NCBI GenBank assembly: GCA_963732005.1
Contig: CAVSXT010000005.1
Location: forward strand, 434,001 to 498,000
Reading direction: 5' to 3'
DNA length: 64,000 nt
Source of the DNA: JASLEW01 sp963732005
GTDB lineage: Bacteria; Acidobacteriota; Thermoanaerobaculia; Multivoradales; UBA5704
Part shown: piece by piece, positions 8,836 through 17,399 of the stretch
How positions within the stretch are numbered: the first letter of the stretch is position 1
How the letters are laid out: the number at the start of each line of letters is the position of its first letter
Made by a program: the position numbers and the translations under genes
The notes under the pieces: model-generated
What the model was told of the DNA's origin: nothing
Databases searched by the model: none
The model's input: the letters and a program-made list of their open reading frames with translations, nothing else

Positions 8836-9885
8836 TCAGACCACTTCGAAGCGGGGCGGCCCGGCAAGCACCTCGCCGATCTCGGCGGCGCGGTGGCCCG
8901 AGGCGGCGAGCGCCGCCAGCAGGGGCGGCACCGAGGTGGCCGGCAGGGTGAGCAGCAGTCCCCCGGAGGTCTGGGGGTCGAAGAGCAGCTCGCGCTGGAC
9001 CGCGGTCAGCCCGGCGCGGTCGGAGAAGGCGCTGGCGGCGCTGCTCTGGTTGGCGGCGGTGCAGCCGGTGCTGACACCGCTCGCCGCCAACCGGTAGAAG
9101 CCGTCGTGGACCGGCAGGCGCCCGAACTCCACGCGCAGGCCGGCGCCCGAGGCGCGGGCCATGCCGAGGGCATGCCCGGCCAGGCCGAAGCCGGTGACGT
9201 CGGTGGCCGCTCCGGCGCCGTGCGCCAGCGCCAGGCGCGCAGCCTCGGCGTTGAGACGCTCCATCTCGCGCAGGGCGGGCTCGAGGCCGGCCTCGTCCAG
9301 CTTGTCGTCCTTGAAGGCGTTGATCAGCACGCCGGTGCCGAGCGGCTTGGTGAGCACCAGGCGATCGCCGGCGCGGGCGCCGGCGTTGGTGAGCAGCCGG
9401 TCAGGCGCGGCCTCGCCGATCACCGCCAGCCCGAACTTGAGCTCCGGATCGCGCACCGTGTGGCCGCCGAGCAGCGCCGCTCCGGCCTCGCCCAGCGCCG
9501 CCGCGGCGCCGGCGAGGATCTCGGCATAGGTGCCGTCGGGCACGCCAGCCTCCGGGAAGCAGCAGAGATTGAGGGCGAACAGCGGCCGGCCGCCCATGGC
9601 GTAGACGTCGGAGAGCGCGTTGGCGGCGGCGACGCGGCCGAAGCGGCGGGGGTCGTCGCAGACCGGGGTGATGAAATCGGCGGTGGCGACCAGCGCGCGC
9701 CCGTCGAGCAGGAACACTCCGGCATCGTCGGCCGTTTCAGGGCCGACCAGCACCCGCTCGTCGCGTCCGGTCACGCGTGCCAGCGGGCCTATCAGCTGCG
9801 CCAGGTCCCCCGGACCTATCTTGGCGGCTCAGCCGCCGGTCGTGGCGCAGGCGGTCAGGCGGAACTTCCGCCGCAGCCATGCCAT
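8836..9885 (-). CDS. selD: Selenide, water dikinase SelD, itself a selenoprotein (in-frame UGA)
   Basis: SelD makes selenophosphate from selenide and ATP, the selenium donor for Sec-tRNA and selenouridine. The uninterrupted frame begins only at 9,774. Upstream the same frame continues through a TGA at 9,831-9,829 to an ATG at 9,885, encoding FRLTACATTGG-U-AAKIGPGDLAQL. That is the conserved SelD glycine-rich active-site loop with selenocysteine at position 19 in place of Cys, and the conserved Lys at 22. Total 349 residues is normal length. Downstream are LVATADFITPV, GGHTVRDPELKFGLAVIG, TDVTGFGLAGHA and DPQTSGGLL. A SECIS-like hairpin follows the UGA. The ribosome-binding site at 9,885 is weak. 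Standard gene callers would truncate this gene. Confidence 0.93.
9803..9817 (-). promoter_or_regulatory. Bacterial SECIS-like hairpin in selD mRNA
   Basis: Read on the minus strand, AGGTCC-GGG-GGACCT forms a perfect 6-bp stem with a GGG loop. It begins 11 nt after the UGA at 9,829. The loop guanines are 17-19 nt downstream, within the range known for SelB-dependent SECIS elements. A weaker outer GCC/GGC pairing may extend it. Function is inferred from position and shape. Confidence 0.7.
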
Positions 9886-10025
9886 GGCGGCGGATTGTAC
9901 CCCGGCGTCGCCGGCCCAGGCGGCGCCGGGGGCCGAGTGTAGACTACGCACCGTTCGCAGCGGTCGACAGGCAGGCGGTGACTGCTGACCATCCGGACGC
10001 TTCGCCGTCCGAAGGAGGGTTTCCG

Positions 10026-10700
10026 ATGTACGGCAGGCTTTCGACCTCGCTGGTGGCCGAGGCCATCGGCACCTTCGCGCTGATCTTCATCGGTGCCGGC
10101 AGCGTGGCGATCACCGGCAACCTGGTGGGCATCGCCCTTGCCCACGGGCTGGTCATCGCCGGCTTCGCCTACGCCTACGGTCCGATCTCCGGAGCCTACG
10201 TCAACCCGGCGGTGACGCTGGGGGTCTGGGCGGCCGGCAAGATCGACGCCGGGCGCGCGGCCGCCTATATCGTCGTGCAGCTGGCCGGTGGCATCCTGGG
10301 CGCGCTGGCGCTACGCTGGGTGCTCGGCGGCACCGGCACCGGCCTGGGGACCACGCATCTCGCCCAGGGGCTCGACCTCCACGGCACGTCCGTGACGGTG
10401 ACCCCGGCCGTGGGTCTGTTCGTCGAGGCCGTTCTGACCTTCTTCCTGGCCAATGCGGTGATCAACGCCGCTCTCGGCGCCAAGGCGACGGTCGCGGGCG
10501 GGCTGGCGATCGGGCTGACCCTGACCTTCTGCATCCTGATGGGCGGACCGCTGACCGGCGCCAGCCTCAACCCGGCGCGGACGCTGGGGCCGGCGGTGGC
10601 CGCCGGCAGCTTCGAGGACATCTGGGTGTACTTCGTGGGTCCGGCGGCAGGGGGCCTGGCCGCGGGCTTCCTCTACAAGGGCGTGATCGCGGACAGGTAA
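10026..10700 (+). CDS. Aquaporin / MIP-family channel
   Basis: A 224-residue inner-membrane channel for water or small solutes. Six membrane helices and the two half-helix NPA boxes are visible: AYVNPAVTLGVW in the first half and ASLNPARTLGPA in the second. The start is the ATG preceded by AAGGAGGG. The Arg directly after the second NPA is the selectivity-filter arginine. The compact loops look more like a water channel (AqpZ/AqpN-like) than a glycerol facilitator, but selectivity cannot be settled by eye. It stands alone, divergent from selD. Confidence 0.93.
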   Translation: MYGRLSTSLVAEAIGTFALIFIGAGSVAITGNLVGIALAHGLVIAGFAYAYGPISGAYVNPAVTLGVWAAGKIDAGRAAAYIVVQLAGGILGALALRWVLGGTGTGLGTTHLAQGLDLHGTSVTVTPAVGLFVEAVLTFFLANAVINAALGAKATVAGGLAIGLTLTFCILMGGPLTGASLNPARTLGPAVAAGSFEDIWVYFVGPAAGGLAAGFLYKGVIADR

Positions 10701-10840
10701 TAGCGGCGCCGGCCGCCCCCCGCGGCCCCGGAAGGGTCGAGGGGTATCGCACCTTGGCTCGGAACTGCTTATTCTCTTCGTAGCCGAAGGTGCGCTTCGG
10801 CCGCGTTCCGAATCTCTTGCGAATCGGTGAAGGAGGAGAA

Positions 10841-11206
10841 ATGAAGCTGCGATCCGCCATGGTGGTCCTGACCGTGCTGCTCCTGCCGGCAGCCGTCGCC
10901 GGTGCTGCAACGGCGCCCGCCGGGCCGACCCCTGCGGTTGCCTCGACCGTGGCCGCGCTGGGCGCGCCGGCCTCCTGCCAGGCCAGCCGCTCTAGCTTCG
11001 GCCTGGCCGAGCTGGCGCCCGCCGCTCCCACGCCCCTGACCGGAGCGGCTTGCGGGGCGTGCAGCCTGAGCCCCTGTCAGGGAGCGACGTTCGGCGAGCT
11101 CTGCGGCTTCAGCGGCGGTCAGTACGGCTACTGCCAGAGCCCGTATGGCAACCGTTGCACCACCGGTCACTTCGAGTGTCAGTGCTGGTACGGGCCGCTG
11201 CCGTAG
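10841..11206 (+). CDS. Small secreted Cys-rich protein, unknown function
   Basis: A 121-residue protein with a clear signal peptide (MKLRSAMVVLTVLLLPAAVA, cleavage after AGAA) and an ideal AAGGAGGAGAA ribosome-binding site. The mature part ends in a cysteine-dense domain of nine Cys within about 75 residues, with aromatic and glycine residues (GQYGYCQSPYGNRC, ECQCWYGPLP). This suggests a small disulfide-bonded extracytoplasmic protein. No family recognised. A peptide-like or surface role is possible, but there is no modification or export gene beside it. Confidence 0.75.
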   Translation: MKLRSAMVVLTVLLLPAAVAGAATAPAGPTPAVASTVAALGAPASCQASRSSFGLAELAPAAPTPLTGAACGACSLSPCQGATFGELCGFSGGQYGYCQSPYGNRCTTGHFECQCWYGPLP

Positions 11207-11415
11207 CCTCCTGACCGCGCCGCCGTCCTCACCCAAGCGAGCCCCACCGCGGTGACGGGCGGCGGCATCCTACTCATCCAGCGCTCGAGATCGCAGAGTC
11301 GAAGGGACGTGGCCAGCGCACGACCCGGCAAGAGACAACCGCCACAAGGGTCAAGCGCCCTCATGGCGAGGAGTGCGATACTGAGCTGGCGCCCGAGCTC
11401 CCTTCGAGGATAGGA

Positions 11416-11793
11416 ATGCCTGAGAGCGGATCGGAAATCGTCATCGTCGAGCGGAGGATCGAGGCCTCCGAGCTGGCTCGGCTCGTCCACCTCTTCTTTG
11501 GCGACATGGTTAAGTACGTTGTTGACGTCGAGCGCCGGATCGCCGCGGTGGGCGGTCAGCTGCACGCGGATGCAGAGCAGCTTCTCCTCGCGGATGGTAG
11601 CCGTCAAGCCGATGTTTGGGGCGCCAACTACTACCCAGGCAAGGGCGTGAGTGATTGCATCGAATTTACAGCGCTCATCAACATTCGCCCTGCCCAAGGG
11701 AACCGAAGCATGGAGATCGCGGACAGCACGGTTCGTGATCGTGTCCGTGAGGTCACGTTCGATCTGATAGGCCGCGGGGAGCCTCTGGAATGA
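11416..11793 (+). CDS. DUF5674 family protein
   Basis: A 125-residue cytoplasmic protein matching the DUF5674 pattern as I recall it: FGDMVKYVVDVERRIAAVGG, then LHADAEQLLLADGS, QADVWGANYYPGK, IEFTALINIRPAQGNRSM, and a C-terminal helix. DUF5674 proteins are small, of unknown function, and commonly sit in two-gene units. Here the next gene starts at the overlapping ATGA, so the pair is co-translated. An AGGA element precedes the ATG. The two-gene layout hints at a toxin-antitoxin-like pair, which is inference only. Confidence 0.75.
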   Translation: MPESGSEIVIVERRIEASELARLVHLFFGDMVKYVVDVERRIAAVGGQLHADAEQLLLADGSRQADVWGANYYPGKGVSDCIEFTALINIRPAQGNRSMEIADSTVRDRVREVTFDLIGRGEPLE

Positions 11794-12155
11794 CTCAGCA
11801 TGCCTCGCTGTCACCTGGCCGCTGGTCGGCCTTCAGCTTCGACCAGCAAATCCTGATGATCGGCAACGAGATGAATCGAGCCTCCCGGCTCTTCCGCCAG
11901 GAAGAGACGACAGGCCTCACCCTCGCCTATGAGCGGGTGCTTCGTCTGGTCGATCTGACCGTCGAGGTGCAGCAGCGCTCAACCTGGCGGCGCGAGCTCC
12001 TGCGGTGGCGAGACATCATTGCGGATCTCTATATCCAGCCCGAGCGAGACCTCGCAGTGCACACGGCCGCGTTCCGAGCGCTCCTCTTGTTTACCCCAGA
12101 GGCAGCACGTCAGATCCCCTTCGTGCTGCCAGATCGTTCAGAGCCTGGACTTTGA
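11790..12155 (+). CDS. Hypothetical helical protein, partner of DUF5674
   Basis: A 121-residue, largely alpha-helical protein with no signal peptide or membrane segment. Its ATG overlaps the stop of the DUF5674 gene. Features are FDQQILMIGNEMNRASRLF, a helix with LAYERVLRLVDLTVE, and a Trp/Arg-rich WRRELLRWRDIIADLY. This resembles the short helical proteins usually encoded after DUF5674. No catalytic motif is seen. Function unknown. Confidence 0.65.
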   Translation: MTQHASLSPGRWSAFSFDQQILMIGNEMNRASRLFRQEETTGLTLAYERVLRLVDLTVEVQQRSTWRRELLRWRDIIADLYIQPERDLAVHTAAFRALLLFTPEAARQIPFVLPDRSEPGL

Positions 12156-12204
12156 CACGGTCATCGTCTACCAGGCCTTTGCCAAAGCGCAGTGAATGAG
12201 GGAC

Positions 12205-12300
12205 TTACGGCTTGCCAGGATCCGTCCAGGCTAACCCTTCTACATACTGGAAGTGGGTGTCAGCGGATAGCAACTCGGCACCGGTTTCCATGGCATGGGA
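12205..12300 (-). pseudogene. C-terminal remnant of a PIN-domain toxin
   Basis: The minus strand encodes HAMETGAELLSADTHFQY followed by VEGLAW, the last part of a PIN domain (the GAELLxxDxHF block with its acidic residue). Upstream of it the frame dissolves into Arg-rich text, so no full toxin exists. It adjoins the intact PIN/AbrB pair and looks like the decayed end of a second, related toxin gene. It shares no obvious sequence identity with the intact neighbour. Confidence 0.5.
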
Positions 12301-12463
12301 GCAGGCGGCACCCCGGAAGCGCGACCCGCTGTGCATCCTCCGGCGGCGGCGCGCTGGGCGCAGGACGCTGGTCCGCGCTCGCGCGCTCAATGGCAAGCAG
12401 ACGGCGGTAGGCGAGGGCGTACGCCGCCGGATCGATCCCAAGCGGCCGCCGCAGCGCTTACCT

Positions 12464-12889
12464 TCAGGCGTTCCTTTCCAGCTTGCGGGTCCGGATCACG
12501 GCCGCCGGCAGAGCAAGGATCTCCGGATCGCCGGTGATGATCGGCGCGTTCTCCAGGCGACCGGTAGCGACCGCGAAGGCGTCGGCGTACGCCAAGCGGT
12601 GTCCGGCCTTGATCCTCGCAGCCTCCATGACCAGCCCCTCCCGCGCCGGCACGATCTCGATCGGCAGGGCCTTGATCTCAGCGAGGCGCTCCTCGGCCTG
12701 CGTCGCACCGGTGAGCTGGATGAGCCGGTAGAAGACCTCGCCGAGGTTGACCACGTTCAGCAGCAACCGAAGGTTCCCAGCCCGGGCGCGTCGCAGGTAG
12801 CGGCGCATGGCCGCGGCTCCGGGTTCCTCGGCACGCAAGAACGCGAGGATGCTCCAGGAGTCAACGACCGCGACGCCGCCGGTTCTCAT
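12464..12889 (-). CDS. PIN-domain ribonuclease toxin (VapC-like)
   Basis: A 141-residue PIN-domain protein, a Mg2+-dependent RNase toxin of type II systems. Acidic residues are in the expected places: VVDSWSILAFL (first Asp), NLGEVFYRL (Glu), LAYADAFAVATGR (Asp pair), and IITGDPEIL (last Asp). It overlaps the end of the upstream AbrB-type antitoxin gene by 29 nt. The fairly long spacer and late ITGDPEI block match VapC proteins. The usual targets are tRNA or rRNA, but not predictable here. Confidence 0.88.
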   Translation of the reverse strand: MRTGGVAVVDSWSILAFLRAEEPGAAAMRRYLRRARAGNLRLLLNVVNLGEVFYRLIQLTGATQAEERLAEIKALPIEIVPAREGLVMEAARIKAGHRLAYADAFAVATGRLENAPIITGDPEILALPAAVIRTRKLERNA

Positions 12890-13130
12890 CGACCTCGATC
12901 TCAGCGCGATGCTCTGCCTCCAGCTCTACGAGGGGATCGCGGGGCGCTGGCCGCAGACAGCCGTACAAGCGGTCGATGGGGTCAGCTGTCTCGAGCGGCG
13001 AGAGGCGCAACGCGCCGGTACCGACCTCTTCTACGGCGAGCTTTGTGCCCGGTGCCCACCGGAGCCGTTCGCGGATGGCCTTGGGGATGACGACCTGGCC
13101 CTTGGTGGTCAAGCGGGTTGCCGTTGCCAT
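12861..13130 (-). CDS. AbrB/SpoVT-type antitoxin
   Basis: An 89-residue antitoxin and autorepressor. The N-terminal swapped-hairpin DNA-binding domain is plain: TRLTTKGQVVIPKAIRERL followed by LAVEEVGTGALRLSP. The C-terminal half (DPLVELEAEHRAEIEVDENRRRR) is the toxin-binding tail. I place the start at the ATG giving MATATRLTTKG; an ATG 9 nt earlier is also possible. The gene precedes and overlaps the PIN toxin, the standard order for a vapBC-like operon that represses itself. Confidence 0.88.
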   Translation of the reverse strand: MATATRLTTKGQVVIPKAIRERLRWAPGTKLAVEEVGTGALRLSPLETADPIDRLYGCLRPAPRDPLVELEAEHRAEIEVDENRRRRGR

Positions 13131-13265
13131 GGCACGCATCTTACCATGCCTGTAAGACGTGCATGACCCCTTCACGGCTGCCGCCGGCCGAGGTTTGGCC
13201 CCGCTGCAGCCGAAAGGACCGGCCCTTGATGTTGAAAACAGGGCGGATCCTCGATGCCTCCATCG

Positions 13266-15962
13266 CTACGGCGTCACCGTCTGGACCAGGGCGGCAGAGG
13301 TGCTGGTCAAGAGCGTCGAGCTCCCCCCGTACACCGCGGTGATCGAATGCGTGCCCGCGGCGAGGGACGAGGTGGTGAACGATGCCTGCCCCGCGGCATT
13401 CAGGGACGACGAACCCAGCTTCTTCGTGCCGTTCTTGAAGGTGAGCGTGCCCGTGGGGATGGCCGTTCCCGGGGCGTCGGCAACCACGGTGGCCGTGAAG
13501 GTGACGGCCTGGTTGTGCGCCGAGGGGTTGAGAGAAGAGGTCACCGCGGTCGTCGTGCCGTCCTTGGCCACCGTCTGGGTCAAGGCGGCGGAGGTGCTCG
13601 CGTTGAAGTTGGTGCTGCCGCCATAGACGGCGGTGATGGAATGCGACGCCACGCTCAGCGTCGAGGTCGTCAGGCTCGCATGGCCCGTGCCATCGAGGGT
13701 GCCGATCCCCAGGGTGCTCGACCCGTTCTTGAAGGTCGCCGTGCCCGTGGGCAGCCCGCCGCCGGGGGCGTTGGCCATGACGGCGGCGGTGAAGGTGACC
13801 GGCTGGCTGTAGACCGTGGGGTTCGCAGAGGCGCTGACCACCGTCGTGGTGGCATCCTTGGACACGACCTGCGGCGCGCTGCCGTCGGTGCCGGTGCTGT
13901 TGCCCCAGCCGCCGGTCCCGGTGAAGGCGGCGGTGAGGGTGTGGCTGCCCGCCGCCAGCGCGGCGGTGCTGAAGGCGGCGTTGCCGTTGCCGTCAACGGC
14001 GACACCGGAGGCCCAGACGGTGGCCCCCTCGGTGAAGGTGACGGTGCCCGCGGGCACGCCGCCGCCGGAGGTGACGTTGGCGGTGAACGTCACCAGCTGC
14101 CCGGAGGTGGAGGGGTTGGGCGAGGAGCCGAGCGTGGTCGTGGTGGGAGTGGCGCTCCCCACGATCTCCTCGACGCAGTTGCTCACCTGGAACGGGCAGG
14201 TGCGGACGCGGTACCCGTAGGTGGAGCCGGAGGTGACGGCGGTGTCCGTGTACGAGTCCGTGGTGGTCGATGCGATGCCGGCAAAGGTGCCGCCGCAGCC
14301 GCCGTCCGCCCGCTCCACGACGTAGTTGGTCACCGGCGGCACGGCGGGCCAGGTGAGCTGCACCTGCTGCGCGCCCACCGTGCCGGCGAGCGTCGCGCCC
14401 GAGGCCGGGCAGGCGTAGAGCGGCACGGCGGTCGAGGCGATCAGCGCGATGGCCGCCTTCTCGGTCGGCCACGAATAGTCCTGGTTGAACATCAGCGTCG
14501 TGCCGCCGAGGGGATAGACCTGGGTGACGGTGTCGCGGCAGGTCGCGGTCTGGAACTGATCGAAGCACGGGCAGATGTCGTTGTTGGTGAGGTCCTCGTT
14601 GAGATCGATCGCGGTCACGCCGACGTTCCAGAATGGGCAGTGGTCCGTCTGGCACATCTTGGTCGTGTTGCGCACGATCTTGGCGGGATCGATGATGTCG
14701 CCGTAGTCGGAGTTGGCCTGGACGAAGGCGTCGCCGAAGGCCACGCACGAGGGGCAGCTCGTGGTGTTCCAGTTGTACAGATTCATCAGGCCGTCCATGT
14801 CCCCGTCGTACGCGGTCTGATCCATGTTGAGCACCCGCCACATCTGCGCCGTCGGGTTCATGCGCGTGTAGGCCGTGGAGCCGCACAGCCCGACCTCCTC
14901 GCCGCTGACGAACAGGAACTTCACCGTGTACTGCCAGGCGTAGCCGTTGAAGATGCGCATCGCCTCGAGCAGCGCCGAGCCGCCCGAGATCGCATCGTCC
15001 GCGCCCGGGGCATTGTTGGCGTCGTTGGCGGCGCTCTCCGAGATGGTGTCGTAGTGGACGAGGAAGATGACCTGCTGGTTCTGTGCGTAGTCGACCTGGG
15101 AGGGCAGCGTGAAGATGAGGTTCTGCCAGGTCATCGAGCCCTGGCGGGCGGTGCAGCCCGAGTTCGCCGAGGTGTAGCTCTGGCGCGCCGCGTTCGGCGC
15201 GACGAAGCCCCATCCCGCGGCCTTGTTCTCCAGGTACTCGGAGGCGAACGGATTGCCGAGCGGGTTGCCGGTGTTGTTGGGCGGGAACATGTAGTTGGAG
15301 GCGCGGGTGCGGATGCGGCAGGCGGTGCAGTAGCCGGGGATGGTCACGTCGCTGTTGCCGGACAGGTCGCTGACGTCCTGGAACCAGCTCGCCTGGCTGG
15401 TGGCGTCGACGATCTGCTGCACCAGCGGAATGGCGGCCGGCGGCACCAGCGGCCCGCCGGCGTCGGCGGCATGGACGCGGACCGGCGGCAGTGCGACGCG
15501 CGGCACGCCGTGGAACAGGGCGTGCAGCTTGAGCCCCGGCAGCTCCATTTCCAGCCCCGCGGGCATGAGATAGAGCATCGCCCGGTCGTTGATCCGGTAG
15601 CGGCGCAGGCCGGCGAGGACGGGCGGGGCGAAATAACGGTCGTGACTGAGGACGTGGATGCCCTCGCCGTGGTCGAGGACGCTGAAGAGCGGGGCGATCC
15701 CCTGCGCGCCCAGCACCGCGAGCTGGGCACGGGAAGGCCCGGCGATGACCACGCCTTCCTCGCGGCCCCAGATGGGAACGGCGGCATCGTGGAGGACCGG
15801 CTCCTGGTCGCCGGCGAAGAGCGCGATCCAGCGACCGGCGTCGCCGTCCGGAACCGCCGCTCCGGCGGCGGCGGCCGTGAACCCCAGCAGGCACATCAGC
15901 GCCAGGACACCGGCAACCGGGTCGAGGGAGGAACGACGGCGAGAGGGCAGGCTGCTCCGCAT
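13266..15962 (-). CDS. Secreted M28 zinc aminopeptidase with fibronectin and Ig-like repeats
   Basis: An 898-residue exported protein with a signal peptide (LALMCLLGFTAAAAGA). The middle is an M28-type co-catalytic zinc peptidase: LVHYDT, GADDAISGGS, VSGEEVGLCGS, VLNMDQTAYDGD and the late TDHCPF supply the five metal ligands plus the catalytic Glu. Many Cys residues suggest disulfides. After it come a fibronectin-III-like domain (QVQLTWPAVPPVTNYVVERA) and three tandem bacterial Ig-like domains, each about 95 residues with a TTT-x-V-x(4)-NP start and a (GT)HS/TITAVYGG end. An AAGGGA site precedes the chosen ATG. Probably extracellular protein degradation. No neighbour suggests a partner. Confidence 0.9.
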   Translation of the reverse strand: MRSSLPSRRRSSLDPVAGVLALMCLLGFTAAAAGAAVPDGDAGRWIALFAGDQEPVLHDAAVPIWGREEGVVIAGPSRAQLAVLGAQGIAPLFSVLDHGEGIHVLSHDRYFAPPVLAGLRRYRINDRAMLYLMPAGLEMELPGLKLHALFHGVPRVALPPVRVHAADAGGPLVPPAAIPLVQQIVDATSQASWFQDVSDLSGNSDVTIPGYCTACRIRTRASNYMFPPNNTGNPLGNPFASEYLENKAAGWGFVAPNAARQSYTSANSGCTARQGSMTWQNLIFTLPSQVDYAQNQQVIFLVHYDTISESAANDANNAPGADDAISGGSALLEAMRIFNGYAWQYTVKFLFVSGEEVGLCGSTAYTRMNPTAQMWRVLNMDQTAYDGDMDGLMNLYNWNTTSCPSCVAFGDAFVQANSDYGDIIDPAKIVRNTTKMCQTDHCPFWNVGVTAIDLNEDLTNNDICPCFDQFQTATCRDTVTQVYPLGGTTLMFNQDYSWPTEKAAIALIASTAVPLYACPASGATLAGTVGAQQVQLTWPAVPPVTNYVVERADGGCGGTFAGIASTTTDSYTDTAVTSGSTYGYRVRTCPFQVSNCVEEIVGSATPTTTTLGSSPNPSTSGQLVTFTANVTSGGGVPAGTVTFTEGATVWASGVAVDGNGNAAFSTAALAAGSHTLTAAFTGTGGWGNSTGTDGSAPQVVSKDATTTVVSASANPTVYSQPVTFTAAVMANAPGGGLPTGTATFKNGSSTLGIGTLDGTGHASLTTSTLSVASHSITAVYGGSTNFNASTSAALTQTVAKDGTTTAVTSSLNPSAHNQAVTFTATVVADAPGTAIPTGTLTFKNGTKKLGSSSLNAAGQASFTTSSLAAGTHSITAVYGGSSTLLTSTSAALVQTVTP

Positions 15963-16269
15963 GGTGTTCCCTTCGGCAGCCGCCACCGGCTCACCTCACC
16001 CGGTGGCGGGTGAACGTGGCGGGGAGGGCTGCATGTAAGTACTCGTTAAAACGCCTTCCCATGATAGCCGCCTGCATCCGCCGTGGCTATCGTCTCTAGA
16101 GAGGATCTTTGGCCGGGCCGCGCGCCTCCTCTCTGGAGAGGAGGCAATCGGACGGCAACCTTCCGCGTTGGTTCCCGCTCGGCGCCGGCTCGGCAGGCGC
16201 CTCCGTGCCCGCCGGGCAAACATCCGCCTTGGGCAGCCAGCGCTGGCGGACGGAGCTGCGTGCATGTTT

Positions 16270-16520
16270 TCTCACTGACCCTTCGCGGCAGGGTTTTCCG
16301 CCCGGACTACCCCGAGAACCCCGGACGGTGGGCGAGCACTTGAAGAAGGCCCGGCTCGACCGAGCCGGCCGCCCGGAGCTTGGGCTGCCGCCCCGCCACC
16401 CTCGGCACATGGGAGAAGGACAGTGTCGCGCCCGACGTTCGCTTCTGGCCGGCGATCCTCCGGTTCCTCGGCTACGACCCCCGCCCGGAGTCCGCCATTT
16501 CGTACTTCGTCGTTCCGGTC
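16270..16520 (+). pseudogene. Degraded copy of the two-domain HTH protein
   Basis: Read across frames, this segment encodes pieces matching the intact HTH gene at 21,030: TVGEHLKKARLDR, then TLGTWEKDSVAPDVRFWPAI continuing to LRFLGYDPRP. At least one frameshift separates the parts, and the second HTH domain is missing. At nucleotide level the stretch from TGGCCGGCGATCCT onward is close to the intact copy. It is a relic of an inserted or duplicated accessory segment. A 9-bp perfect hairpin lies upstream at 16,125-16,144. Confidence 0.65.
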
Positions 16521-16595
16521 GCCGCAATTGCCGCCTGTACCTCAACCCTTGGCCATACAGACACTTCGGCGCTAACTCTCGGCGGTCGGGTCCGG

Positions 16596-16931
16596 CTAGG
16601 TTTCGACGAGCCAGCGCGCCTCGCACCTGAGCATGCGAGCGAAGCGGCCGCCCTCTCGGTCCATGCGCTGCCATTCGTCGCGTGTGTAGACCAGAATCTC
16701 CGCCGGCACCGGCAGCGAACTCAGGTCCCAGGCGAGGGCGCGACTCTCGAACGGTTCTGCCGACGACTCGACCACGGCGACAAGATCCAGGTCGCTGCCG
16801 ACCCCGGCGTTGCCGCGGACGTACGAGCCGAAGCAGCCGAGCCGGATCAGCCCAGGGTGGCGCAGCCGCTCGCGGGCCGCCCATGCCGCGGCAGCCTCCT
16901 CGACCGTGCGGCGATCAGGCCATTTGAGCAC
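16596..16931 (-). CDS. MNT-type nucleotidyltransferase antitoxin
   Basis: A minimal nucleotidyltransferase of about 111 residues. The active-site motif GSYVRGNAGVGSDLDLV (GSxxRGxxxxxSDxDL) is complete, and VPAEILVYT may supply the third acidic residue. MNT proteins neutralise HEPN RNases, in known cases by adenylylating the toxin near its RNase motif. I use the GTG giving MLKWPDRRTVEEA; an ATG 27 nt upstream is an alternative. The gene overlaps the end of the HEPN gene, the standard HEPN-MNT arrangement. Confidence 0.88.
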   Translation of the reverse strand: MLKWPDRRTVEEAAAAWAARERLRHPGLIRLGCFGSYVRGNAGVGSDLDLVAVVESSAEPFESRALAWDLSSLPVPAEILVYTRDEWQRMDREGGRFARMLRCEARWLVET

Positions 16932-17292
16932 GGACGAATGTAAGGATCTCACCGGCATAGCGCAGAGCCTCGCCGCTTTGGATCTCCCCGTAGTGCTCGA
17001 ACGGCGGCCCCTCGGGGTGTCCGTTCGGGTAGCGGGTGCCCACGTAGAAGTTGTCCAGCACCTTGGCCTTCTCGATCAGCCCTGCCTCGACGGAGCACGG
17101 CAGCTCGGCGAGCAACCGCGCCACGACATGCCCCCAGGCTTCCTGTCCAGAGTGGAGATGAAGCGCCTTGACCGCCTTCTCAGCCGCCTGCTGTGCCGCG
17201 AAGCAGGCCCATTCGTGGCGCCCCCCGGCCCGTGACGCCTGGGCCTGCTCCAGATCCCGCTCTGACTGGGCCAGCCAATCCGGTGCGCGGTT
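16915..17292 (-). CDS. HEPN-domain toxin of an MNT/HEPN pair
   Basis: A 125-residue four-helix HEPN protein: WLAQSERDLEQAQAS, then EWACFAAQQAAEKAVKALHL (the family's hallmark helix), GHVVARLLAEL and LDNFYVGTRYPNG. The R-x(4-6)-H/Y type active site is probably TRYPNGHP or nearby. An AGAAGGGGGG element lies upstream of the chosen ATG. HEPN proteins act as RNases held in check by the adjacent MNT. The pair lies between two relics of mobile-element genes, consistent with an accessory locus. Confidence 0.88.
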   Translation of the reverse strand, partial: NRAPDWLAQSERDLEQAQASRAGGRHEWACFAAQQAAEKAVKALHLHSGQEAWGHVVARLLAELPCSVEAGLIEKAKVLDNFYVGTRYPNGHPEGPPFEHYGEIQSGEALRYAGEILTFVRAQMA

Positions 17293-17399
17293 CATCGGCG
17301 AAGCCCCCCCTTCTGCAGAGGCTAACATGACCAAGCTAAACGCGGAGTCTCGCAGCGGTCGCCAGTCGGCTGCGTGCGCCTTCTTGAGGTGCTCGCCGC

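Noticed and set aside
5573..9097. A very long open frame (about 1,170 codons) on the plus strand, antisense to the TonB receptors and selD
   Set aside because: It is low-complexity Arg/Gly/Ala-rich and mirrors codons of real minus-strand genes; long antisense frames are expected at this GC content.
9774..9776. GTG at 9,774 as the start of SelD
   Set aside because: It would remove the whole active-site loop; the in-frame UGA with SECIS-like hairpin and restored motif explains the upstream sequence better.
13254..16013. A 919-codon plus-strand frame antisense to the M28 peptidase
   Set aside because: No recognisable domain, composition is that of an antisense shadow, while the minus strand has a complete metalloprotease.
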